Source: Pseudonocardiaceae bacterium (GTDB lineage Bacteria > Actinomycetota > Actinomycetes > Mycobacteriales > Pseudonocardiaceae). From it: a stretch of DNA of 6,133 bases. The notes below the pieces were generated by a model. It did not search any database, was not told the origin of the DNA, and saw only the letters and a list, made by a program, of their open reading frames with translations. Both the position numbers and the translations under genes were made by a program. How positions within the stretch are numbered: the first letter of the stretch is position 1; every line of letters begins with the position of its first letter. Location of the stretch: NCBI GenBank assembly GCA_025937115.1, contig JAICSB010000206.1:1-6133 (forward strand), in the 5' to 3' direction. Shown here in pieces: positions 1 through 5,988 of the stretch.

Positions 1-5
1 ATCAT
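1..5 (-). CDS. Possible start of a leftward gene (edge fragment)
   Basis: A minus-strand ATG lies at 5-3, preceded by GAGGAG at 21-16 with a 10-base spacer. An in-frame ATG at 32-30 is an alternative start but has no clear ribosome-binding site. The P450 stop codon is only about 30 bases upstream on the same strand, so a downstream operon partner is plausible. In actinomycetes a small ferredoxin often follows a P450. That is family knowledge only, because one codon is visible here and says nothing about the product. The reading could also be chance. Confidence 0.25.
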
Positions 6-15
6 GGATGGGGTG

Positions 16-21
16 CTCCTC
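16..21 (-). promoter_or_regulatory. Candidate ribosome-binding site of the left-edge gene
   Basis: The minus strand reads GAGGAG here, a good match to the anti-Shine-Dalgarno sequence, placed 10 bases before an ATG that opens at position 5. The spacing is slightly long. It lies just after the P450 stop codon, as expected for a second gene in the same operon. Confidence 0.3.
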
Positions 22-35
22 ACCGTTGGCATGAT

Positions 36-1223
36 TCAAGCGGGTCGGACGGCGACCGGGACGTTGCGGGCCGCGAAGATTCCCCGGCTGTAGAACTCCA
101 ACGGCACCTCGGGGGCCAGCCGGATCTCGGCATAGCGGTCCAGCAGCACGCCCACCGCGACCCTGCCCTCGACCCGGGCGAGCAGCTGGCCGATGCAGAA
201 GTGGATGCCGTAGCCGAAGGCAAGGTGGTGCTTGCCCGAGCGGTGGATGTCGAACCGGTCCGGGTCGGGGAACTCGCGTTCGTCCCGGTTGGCGGACAGC
301 AGCCAGGGCGTGACGACCACATCCGCCGGGATGACCTGCCCGCTGAGCTCGGCCTCGACCGTGGTCACCCGGCCGACCTGGGTGAACGAGGAGCGGTAGC
401 GCAGCACCTCCTCGATGGTGGGCTCCACCAGCGAGCGGTCCGCCTGCAGCTGCGCCCATACCTCGGGGTGCTCATCCAGGCACAGCACGGTGTTGCCGAG
501 CAGCGCGGTGGTCGTGATGTGTCCCGCGATCAGCAGCACGATGGAGAAGTTCACCACCTCCTCGTCGGTCAACCGCTCACCGTCGGCCTCCACCGCGGCG
601 AGCCTGCTGATCAGGTCTTCACGTGGGTGGGCACGCCGTTCGGTGCAGTACTCGCCCAGGTAGGCGACCATATCCGCGGTGCTCTCCTCGACCTTCCGGG
701 CGAGCTCGGGGTCATTCGGGTCGGCCATGTCGCTGGCGAAGAGCCGGTCCGCCCAGGACCGGAACAGCTCACGGTCGGCGGCCGGCAGACCCAGCAGCTC
801 GGCGATCACGGTGACCGGCAGCGGGTAGGCCAGCGCTGAGACGAGGTCGAACTCGTCGGCGCCGCCGGTAGCGTCGAGCAAGTCGCCGGTGACCTCGGCG
901 ATCCGGGGAGCCAGCCCCATGACGATCTTCGGGCTGAACACCGCAGCGACCAGCCGGCGCAACGTGTGGTGCCGAGGTGGGTCGGTCCGGGTCAGATTGC
1001 CCTGGGAGAACTTCTCCCCCACCGGAAACACCCGGCCAACCTCGGAGGAGAACACCTGCGGGTCGGAGATCGCTCGCGCCACGTCGGCGTAGCGGAAGAC
1101 GTGCCAGATGCCGTAGGCATCGCGCCACACCGGGTGCTCATCGCGCATCTCGCGCAGCCAGGGCAGCAGGATGCGCCCGCCGTCGTCGATGGTCGGCGGG
1201 ATGGTGTACGCCTTGGCGGCCAT
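36..1223 (-). CDS. Cytochrome P450 (bacterial class I monooxygenase)
   Basis: A complete soluble heme monooxygenase of 395 residues, the usual length for bacterial P450s, with no membrane anchor. In order it shows the C-helix motif DPPRHHTLR (about 81-89), the I-helix AGHITTT (233-239), the K-helix ExxR as EVLR (272-275) and the heme-binding loop FGYGIHFCIG (336-345), whose Cys343 is the thiolate ligand. The acid that usually precedes the I-helix threonine is replaced by Ile236. Electrons would come from a separate ferredoxin and reductase; none is complete in the window. The ATG at 1223 is chosen because GGGAG lies 5 bases upstream. A GTG at 1253 would add ten residues but has no such site. 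The overall sequence resembles P450s of actinomycete secondary metabolism, but the substrate and CYP subfamily cannot be read from it. It diverges from the SNF2 gene. Confidence 0.95.
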   Translation of the reverse strand: MAAKAYTIPPTIDDGGRILLPWLREMRDEHPVWRDAYGIWHVFRYADVARAISDPQVFSSEVGRVFPVGEKFSQGNLTRTDPPRHHTLRRLVAAVFSPKIVMGLAPRIAEVTGDLLDATGGADEFDLVSALAYPLPVTVIAELLGLPAADRELFRSWADRLFASDMADPNDPELARKVEESTADMVAYLGEYCTERRAHPREDLISRLAAVEADGERLTDEEVVNFSIVLLIAGHITTTALLGNTVLCLDEHPEVWAQLQADRSLVEPTIEEVLRYRSSFTQVGRVTTVEAELSGQVIPADVVVTPWLLSANRDEREFPDPDRFDIHRSGKHHLAFGYGIHFCIGQLLARVEGRVAVGVLLDRYAEIRLAPEVPLEFYSRGIFAARNVPVAVRPA

Positions 1224-1228
1224 GGTTG

Positions 1229-1233
1229 CTCCC
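1229..1233 (-). promoter_or_regulatory. Ribosome-binding site of the P450 gene
   Basis: The minus strand reads GGGAG, followed by five bases and then the ATG at 1223. This decides the start in favour of the protein beginning MAAKAYTIPP over the upstream GTG at 1253. Confidence 0.6.
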
Positions 1234-1336
1234 GTCGCTGGCGGCGGCCCCACCCGCCGTGCCCAACGGCAGCGGGCGTGGCGTCGTCACACCATCTTCC
1301 TGCGCTCGTTAGCCTTGGCGCCCGCACAGCGCGAAA

Positions 1337-1342
1337 GAGGGA
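1337..1342 (+). promoter_or_regulatory. Ribosome-binding site of the SNF2 gene
   Basis: GAGGGA here lies directly against the first ATG (1343), which is too close, but GAGG is 8 bases before the second in-frame ATG at 1349. This favours 1349 as the true start, giving a protein that begins MLVLHGFW. Confidence 0.6.
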
Positions 1343-1348
1343 ATGCCA

Positions 1349-4300
1349 ATGCTGGTCCTGCACGGGTTCTGGTCCACCTCGAACGGGTTGTGCCTGTGGT
1401 CTGAAGATTCCGATCTCATTGTGAAGAGTCCCAGCCAGGCGCTGCGCTCGGCGCGACCACATCCGTTCGCCGCTACCGCCGACGTGATCGCTGGGATCCA
1501 CGCGGGCAAGCCCGGTACCGCGGTCCTGCTGTTGCCGTCGTTGCGCTCGGCGCCGCTGGACTCGCCGCAGCTGATCAGGATTACGCCGCGCCCGGCACCG
1601 CAAAACCCACCGGCGCTGCTGCCGTGGACCGTTCCGGTGGTGTGTTTCGATGCCGAGTCGGCGTTGACCGCTCTTGACGATCCCGTCGCGGACGTCCGGT
1701 ACGGCGCGTCCATCGCCTACCTCGCTGACCTGGCGGCCTTCGCCCGGGAACTGGTCGAGCGCGGGCGGGTTCTGCCCGCACTCGCGCACGACGGGCACGG
1801 GGTCAATCGGCACGGGGTCGATCGACACCGGGGCGTGGCGTTCTGGCGTCCGGTGTTGCAGGGTCCCGATGTCGTCGCGATGAATACCCTGATCGCCGCG
1901 ATGCCGCCGGTGTGCCGGGCCCACCAAGGTGAGCACGACGCGCACGAGCTTGCCAACTCGGCGCTGCACGCCATGCTGGACGCGGCCATGCGTGCTGCGT
2001 TGCCACCCGGGATCGATCTCCTGCCGTCACGGCGCGGCCGTGGCGCCCAACGACTGCCCGCCACACAGGCCTGGCTCACGGCACTGACCGCTCCGAACGG
2101 CCGCTTCGAGGCGGATCCGGACGAGCTCGACACGCTGGTCGAGTCGCTGCGGCCGTGGGAGGACGTCGGGATCGGCAAGGTGGGCCCGGCCAGGGCGACC
2201 TTCCGGCTCACGGAGATCGAGACCGGAACCGAGGCGGAACCCGAGACCGAATCCGAGGTGACTGAGACCGAGGAGATTCGGGCCGGCACAGGTTGGCGGC
2301 TTGAGTTCCTTCTGCAATCCATGGCCGATCCCAGCCTGCTGGTGCCCGCCGAGCAGGCGTGGAACGCCGACGGCAGCCTGCGCCGGTGGCTGGATCGCCC
2401 GGAGGAACTGCTGCTGGCCGAGCTCGGCCGGGCCAGCCGGATCTACCCCGAGCTTGTGCCCGCGCTGCGCACGGCTCGCCCGTGTGACCTGTTCCTGGAC
2501 ACCGAGGGCGCCTACCATTTCCTGTCCACCGCCGCGGCGGTGCTCGACGAGGCCGGGTTCGGCGTCCTGGTGCCGTCCTGGTGGGACCGGCGCCGCAAGC
2601 TAGGGCTCGCCCTGTCGGCGTACACCCCGGTCGACGGTGTGGCCGCCAAGGCCAGCAAGTTCGGCCGCAATCAGCTCGTCGAGTTCCGGTGGGAACTCGC
2701 GGTCGGCGACGACACCCTCACCGAGGCCGAGATCGCCGCGCTCGCCGCGACCAAGGCGCCGCTGATCCGGCTGCGCGGCCAGTGGGTGGCGGTGGACCCC
2801 GAGCAGCTGCGCCGCGGGCTGGAATTCCTGGCGCGCACGCCCACCGGGCGAAAGACCGCGGCCGAGATCCTCGCACTGGCCGCCAGCCACCCCGACGACG
2901 TCGACACCCCGCTGGAGCTGACCTCGGTGCGCGCCGACGGCTGGCTGGGCGAGCTGCTTAGCGGTACCGCTGCCCAGTCGCTGCAACCACTCGAACCCCC
3001 GCCCGGGCTCACCGCGACACTGCGCCCCTACCAACAACGCGGGCTGTCGTGGCTGGCGTTTCTGTCCTCGCTCGGGTTGGGTAGTTGCCTGGCCGACGAC
3101 ATGGGACTGGGCAAGACCGTGCAATTGCTGGCCATGGAATGCCTGCAGCGCCACGAGGACCCCGGCACCGGACCCACGCTGCTGCTGTGCCCGATGTCGC
3201 TGGTCGGCAACTGGCAGCGGGAGGCCACGAAGTTCGCTCCCAGGTTGCGGATCTACCCGCATCACGGCGGCGCACGGCGCCACGGCGATGCGCTGCGCGA
3301 GCACCTGGACGACACCGACCTGGTCGTCACCACCTACGCCACCGCCACCCGCGACATCGACGAGCTCGCCGGATACCAGTGGAACCGGGTCGTGCTGGAC
3401 GAGGCGCAGGCGGTGAAGAACAGCCTGTCCCGAGCAGCCAAGGCGGTGCGGCGGCTGGATGCGCACCACCGCGTCGCGCTGACCGGGACCCCGGTGGAGA
3501 ACCGCCTCGCCGAGCTGTGGTCGATCATGGACTTCCTCAATCCCGGCCTGCTCGGCTCGTCCGAGCTGTTTCGCGCCCGCTACGCGATCCCAGTCGAACG
3601 GTACGGGCAGACCGAGCCGGCACAGCGGCTGCGCGCGATCACCCGGCCCTACCTGCTGCGCCGGCTCAAGACCGACCCGGCGATCATCGACGACCTGCCC
3701 GAGAAGATCGAGATCAAGCAGTACTGCCAGCTCACCGTCGAGCAGGCCTCGCTGTACCAGTCGGTCGTTGACGACATGCTGGAGAAGATCGAGAACACCG
3801 AGGGGATCGAGCGGCGGGGCAACGTGCTCGCCGCGATGGCCAAGCTCAAGCAAGTCTGCAACCACCCGGCGCACCTGCTGCACGACTGCTCGCCCATCGG
3901 CACGCGGTCGGGCAAGGTGATCCGGCTCGAGGAGATCCTGGAGGAGATCCTCGCCGAGGGCGACCGGGTGCTGTGCTTCACCCAGTTCACCGAGTTCGCC
4001 GAGATGCTGATGCCGCACCTGGCCGCGCGCTTCGGCCAGGACGTGCTCTATTTGCACGGCGGCACCCCCAGGACCCGGCGCGACGAGATGGTGGCCCGTT
4101 TCCAGTCCGGGGACGGTCCGCCGATCTTTTTGCTATCGCTGAAGGCGGGCGGAACGGGGCTGAACCTCACCGCCGCCAACCATGTGGTTCACCTCGACCG
4201 GTGGTGGAACCCGGCCGTGGAGAACCAGGCGACCGACCGCGCGTTCCGGATCGGGCAGAAGCGCACCGTGCAGGTGCGCAAGTTCATTTGCACGGGCACC

Positions 4301-4447
4301 CTCGAGGAGAAGATCGACGACATGATCGAGGAGAAGAAGGCACTGGCCGATCTCGTGGTCAGCGACGGCGAGGGCTGGCTGACCGAGCTGTCCACCCGCG
4401 ACCTGCGCGAGGTATTCGCGCTGTCTGCGGGGGCCGTCGGTGAGTAA
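1349..4447 (+). CDS. SWI2/SNF2-family ATPase, HelZ-like
   Basis: A 1032-residue superfamily 2 ATPase expected to translocate on double-stranded DNA and remodel or displace bound proteins, rather than unwind strands. An N-terminal accessory region covers about 1-500; residues about 355-500 look like the SNF2-associated DUF3670 domain. The RecA-like ATPase core follows: LRPYQQRGL (558-566), Walker A DDMGLGKT (583-590, Lys589), Walker B DEAQ (684-687), LTGTPVEN (711-718), VLCFTQF (874-880), KAGGTGLNL (932-940) and DRWWNP (950-955) leading into motif VI QATDRAFRIGQ (960-970). All key motifs are intact, so it should be active. Length and layout resemble Mycobacterium tuberculosis HelZ (Rv2101), also adjacent to a SWIM gene as I recall. 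An acidic Glu/Thr-rich linker (288-309) and a short pentapeptide repeat (150-159) lie in the N-terminal part. The start at 1349 is preferred over 1343 on ribosome-binding-site spacing. The gene overlaps the next by 8 bases. Family is certain; cellular role is not. Confidence 0.96.
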   Translation: MLVLHGFWSTSNGLCLWSEDSDLIVKSPSQALRSARPHPFAATADVIAGIHAGKPGTAVLLLPSLRSAPLDSPQLIRITPRPAPQNPPALLPWTVPVVCFDAESALTALDDPVADVRYGASIAYLADLAAFARELVERGRVLPALAHDGHGVNRHGVDRHRGVAFWRPVLQGPDVVAMNTLIAAMPPVCRAHQGEHDAHELANSALHAMLDAAMRAALPPGIDLLPSRRGRGAQRLPATQAWLTALTAPNGRFEADPDELDTLVESLRPWEDVGIGKVGPARATFRLTEIETGTEAEPETESEVTETEEIRAGTGWRLEFLLQSMADPSLLVPAEQAWNADGSLRRWLDRPEELLLAELGRASRIYPELVPALRTARPCDLFLDTEGAYHFLSTAAAVLDEAGFGVLVPSWWDRRRKLGLALSAYTPVDGVAAKASKFGRNQLVEFRWELAVGDDTLTEAEIAALAATKAPLIRLRGQWVAVDPEQLRRGLEFLARTPTGRKTAAEILALAASHPDDVDTPLELTSVRADGWLGELLSGTAAQSLQPLEPPPGLTATLRPYQQRGLSWLAFLSSLGLGSCLADDMGLGKTVQLLAMECLQRHEDPGTGPTLLLCPMSLVGNWQREATKFAPRLRIYPHHGGARRHGDALREHLDDTDLVVTTYATATRDIDELAGYQWNRVVLDEAQAVKNSLSRAAKAVRRLDAHHRVALTGTPVENRLAELWSIMDFLNPGLLGSSELFRARYAIPVERYGQTEPAQRLRAITRPYLLRRLKTDPAIIDDLPEKIEIKQYCQLTVEQASLYQSVVDDMLEKIENTEGIERRGNVLAAMAKLKQVCNHPAHLLHDCSPIGTRSGKVIRLEEILEEILAEGDRVLCFTQFTEFAEMLMPHLAARFGQDVLYLHGGTPRTRRDEMVARFQSGDGPPIFLLSLKAGGTGLNLTAANHVVHLDRWWNPAVENQATDRAFRIGQKRTVQVRKFICTGTLEEKIDDMIEEKKALADLVVSDGEGWLTELSTRDLREVFALSAGAVGE
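1796..1825 (+). repeat. Two-copy 15-bp tandem repeat inside the SNF2 gene
   Basis: Two adjacent 15-base units (1796-1810 and 1811-1825) differ at two positions and encode HGVNR then HGVDR, followed by a partial third copy reading HRG. The unit is a multiple of three, so the frame is kept. It lies in the N-terminal accessory region and probably arose by slippage. Confidence 0.75.
2210..2275 (+). repeat. Low-complexity acidic Glu/Thr linker in the SNF2 protein
   Basis: Residues 288-309 contain ten glutamates and six threonines among 22 residues, encoded by GAGACC-like hexamers. The segment lies between the first N-terminal part and the DUF3670-like region and is best read as a flexible acidic linker. 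Such linkers often vary in length between strains. Confidence 0.7.
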
Positions 4448-5261
4448 CTGGTTTCCACCACGGTCCCGCCCGCGTACCGTTGAGGGCGGCCTCAAGGCCC
4501 GCAGCACTCGCGGCGCGATCGCCCAGACCTGGTGGTCCGAGCGGTTCATCGAGGTCCTCGAAGACATCGGTATGGGTAACCGGCTCCAGCGCGGGAGAAG
4601 CTACGCCCGCACCGGGCAGGTGATCTCGATGGACGTAACTCCGGGATCGATCACCGCCCAAGTGCAGGGCAGCCGGGCGCGGCCCTACCGGGTACGGATC
4701 GGGATTGCCGCATTCGGTAAGTCCGAGTGGGCCCGGGCCGAGCATGCCCTGGCCGCCAACGCCTGGTACACCGCGATGCTGCTGTCCGGCGAGATGCCCG
4801 ATGACATCGAGGACGTCTTCGCAGGGCTCGGGATGTCGCTGTTCCCGGCCACCGAACGGGACTTGTCGCTGGACTGCTCCTGCCCCGATCATGCGGTGCC
4901 GTGCAAGCACCTCGCCGCGACGTTCTATCTGCTCGCGGAGTCCTTCGACGATGACCCGTTCGCCATCCTCGCTTGGCGCGGGCGTGAGCGTGCGGACCTG
5001 CTGGCCAACCTGCAGGCCGCCCGCTGCGACGGTCCACCGGCCGCCGACCGCGGCGAGCAGCCGGGCCGGCCGCTCGCCGACTGCCTCGACTGCTACTTCG
5101 CCCCGCAGGCGCAGACTTCCGCGCCGAGCCCGCCGACGACCTCGTCCACCGCGCTGCTCGACCAGCTCCCGGACGTCACTGTCGCGGTGCGCGCCCGGCC
5201 GCTGATCGAACTACTCCGGCCCGCCTACCTCGCACTCGGGCACGGTGACAACCGGGAGTGA
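4440..5261 (+). CDS. SWIM zinc-finger protein paired with the SNF2 ATPase
   Basis: A 273-residue protein with a SWIM zinc finger, pattern CxCx6CxH: Cys146, Cys148, Cys155 and His157. SWIM domains bind zinc and are thought to contact DNA or protein partners; bacterial ones are repeatedly found fused to or beside SWI2/SNF2 ATPases. The N-terminal part carries TWWSERF (30-36), RGRSYARTGQV (51-61) and QGSRARPYRV (76-85), conserved in this actinobacterial family as I recall it. The C-terminal third is Pro/Ala-rich and more variable, with an extra CxxC (Cys215, Cys218). The start is a GTG at 4440, inside the SNF2 gene and 8 bases before its end, with a G-rich stretch at 4429-4433 as ribosome-binding site. 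This points to one mRNA and translational coupling. It probably corresponds to mycobacterial Rv2102. A regulatory or DNA-targeting subunit for the ATPase is the natural inference. Confidence 0.92.
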   Translation: MSNWFPPRSRPRTVEGGLKARSTRGAIAQTWWSERFIEVLEDIGMGNRLQRGRSYARTGQVISMDVTPGSITAQVQGSRARPYRVRIGIAAFGKSEWARAEHALAANAWYTAMLLSGEMPDDIEDVFAGLGMSLFPATERDLSLDCSCPDHAVPCKHLAATFYLLAESFDDDPFAILAWRGRERADLLANLQAARCDGPPAADRGEQPGRPLADCLDCYFAPQAQTSAPSPPTTSSTALLDQLPDVTVAVRARPLIELLRPAYLALGHGDNRE

Positions 5262-5272
5262 CGGAGGCGGCA

Positions 5273-5893
5273 TCAGCCGGTTCGGTAGAGGCCCTTGGCG
5301 TACGCGGGGCCGTAGTAGCGCTCGAGGTCCTCCAAGGTGTCGTTTGGTCGTTCCAGCCGCTGGGCGATCTGGGCGCGGGACGGCGCGGCTTGCGGATCCC
5401 AGCTGGCCGGTTGCCACAGATTCGAGCGCAGGAATGCTTTGGCGCAGTGGTAGAAGACCTGGTCGATCGCGACGATGAGCGCCAGTAGCGGCCGGTGGCC
5501 CTTGACTCGCATCTGCTCGAAGAACGGTTCGTCGCGCACCAGCCGCGCTCTGCCGTTGATCCGCAAGGTGTCCGCACGGCCGGGAATGAGATAGATCAGG
5601 CCGACGTGCGGGTTAGTCAGGATGTTGCGGAAGCCGTCGAGGCGCCGGTTGCCTGGTCGTTCCGGGATGGCGATGGTCGTGTCGTCGAGCACGCGGGTGA
5701 AGCCCGGCGGGTCGCCCTTGGGGGAGACGTCGCAACTACCGTCGGCGTGCGAGGTGGCGACCAGGCACAACGGCGAGCTGGCGAGCCACTGCTTGTCGTA
5801 GTCGTGCAGCCGGGGCCTGGCCTTGGCGGCGACCCGGGGGAGCGGCTCGCCGATAAGCTCCCGCAGCTGCGCCTCCGAGGTGATCTCTGTCAT
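5273..5893 (-). CDS. FMN-binding PPOX-type flavoprotein, MSMEG_1061/DR2398-like
   Basis: A complete 206-residue protein of the split-beta-barrel pyridoxamine 5'-phosphate oxidase-like fold, probably an FMN- or F420-binding cytoplasmic oxidoreductase. Recognisable blocks are CDVSPKGDPPGF (54-65), IPERPGNRRLDGFRNIL (76-92), NPHVGLIYLIPG (94-105), LRINGRARL (110-118) and FYHCAKAFLRS (147-157). This block order matches the family annotated as MSMEG_1061 or DR2398 type rather than true PdxH. The substrate is unknown in this family. The ATG at 5893 is the only sensible start, but no clear Shine-Dalgarno sequence precedes it, so leaderless translation is possible. Its stop is 11 bases from the stop of the convergent SWIM gene, with no obvious terminator hairpin between them. 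It diverges from the gene at the right edge. Confidence 0.9.
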   Translation of the reverse strand: MTEITSEAQLRELIGEPLPRVAAKARPRLHDYDKQWLASSPLCLVATSHADGSCDVSPKGDPPGFTRVLDDTTIAIPERPGNRRLDGFRNILTNPHVGLIYLIPGRADTLRINGRARLVRDEPFFEQMRVKGHRPLLALIVAIDQVFYHCAKAFLRSNLWQPASWDPQAAPSRAQIAQRLERPNDTLEDLERYYGPAYAKGLYRTG

Positions 5894-5904
5894 GTAACCA
5901 GTGT

Positions 5905-5945
5905 CCAGGTCAGCCGAACCCGACGCACAGCGGATAAGGACCTGG
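5905..5945. repeat. Inverted repeat CCAGGTC/GACCTGG, possible operator
   Basis: CCAGGTC at 5905-5911 is mirrored by GACCTGG at 5939-5945, a perfect 7-base inverted repeat with a 27-base gap. Arm centres are 34 bases apart, about three helical turns. It lies between two divergent genes and its right arm touches the candidate -35 of the rightward promoter. A paired regulator site is possible, as is chance. Confidence 0.35.
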
Positions 5946-5977
5946 CGGCCCGGGAACGACGACGTAAGGTCGCATCC

Positions 5978-5982
5978 GGAGG
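5978..5982 (+). promoter_or_regulatory. Ribosome-binding site GGAGG of the right-edge gene
   Basis: A full GGAGG lies 6 bases before the ATG at 5989. It sits in a small possible hairpin: ATCCG at 5974-5978 pairs with CGGAT at 5983-5987, leaving GAGG as the loop. This supports the downstream reading frame as a real gene. Confidence 0.7.
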
Positions 5983-5988
5983 CGGATC

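Larger units (their letters stand above)
1224..1348. promoter_or_regulatory. Divergent intergenic region between P450 and SNF2 genes
   Basis: These 125 bases separate two divergently transcribed genes and should hold both promoters. On the plus strand, GTCACA at 1286-1291 and TAGCCT at 1310-1315 with an 18-base spacer form a weak candidate -35/-10 pair for the SNF2 gene. No convincing promoter is seen for the P450. A GC-rich inverted repeat, CGGCGG at 1242-1247 and CCGCCG at 1254-1259 with a 6-base loop, lies in what would be the P450 leader. It could be an operator, an RNA hairpin or chance in GC-rich DNA. Confidence 0.4.
5894..5988. promoter_or_regulatory. Divergent intergenic region with candidate promoter
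   Basis: These 95 bases must carry promoters for the flavoprotein gene (leftward) and the right-edge gene (rightward). For the rightward gene, CTGGCG at 5942-5947 and TAAGGT at 5965-5970 with a 17-base spacer form a plausible but unproven -35/-10 pair. Transcription from it would start very near the Shine-Dalgarno site, giving a short leader. No confident leftward promoter was found. Confidence 0.4.

Noticed and set aside
201..839. 212-codon plus-strand frame opposite the P450
   Set aside because: Antisense to the conserved P450 core including the ExxR and heme region, with no recognisable family.
1224..1253. N-terminal extension of the P450 starting with GTG at 1253
   Set aside because: The extra residues are Pro/Gly/Ala-rich, no ribosome-binding site precedes the GTG, and the ATG at 1223 has GGGAG at good spacing.
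992..1969. 325-codon minus-strand frame across the P450 start, the intergenic region and the SNF2 start
   Set aside because: It crosses two real genes in the wrong frame, is rich in Arg, Pro and Gln, and has no domain; a composition shadow.
2600..4057. 485-codon open frame on the minus strand opposite the SNF2 gene
   Set aside because: It lies wholly antisense to conserved SNF2 motifs, has a low-complexity Gln/Leu/Gly/Val-rich translation and no recognisable domain. Long antisense frames are expected in GC-rich coding DNA.
4359..4910. 183-codon minus-strand frame across the SNF2-SWIM junction
   Set aside because: Antisense to both genes and without any recognisable motif.
5262..5272. Possible bidirectional terminator between the convergent SWIM and flavoprotein genes
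   Set aside because: The gap is 11 bases and no stem longer than about four base pairs was found around it, so a terminator is not supported.
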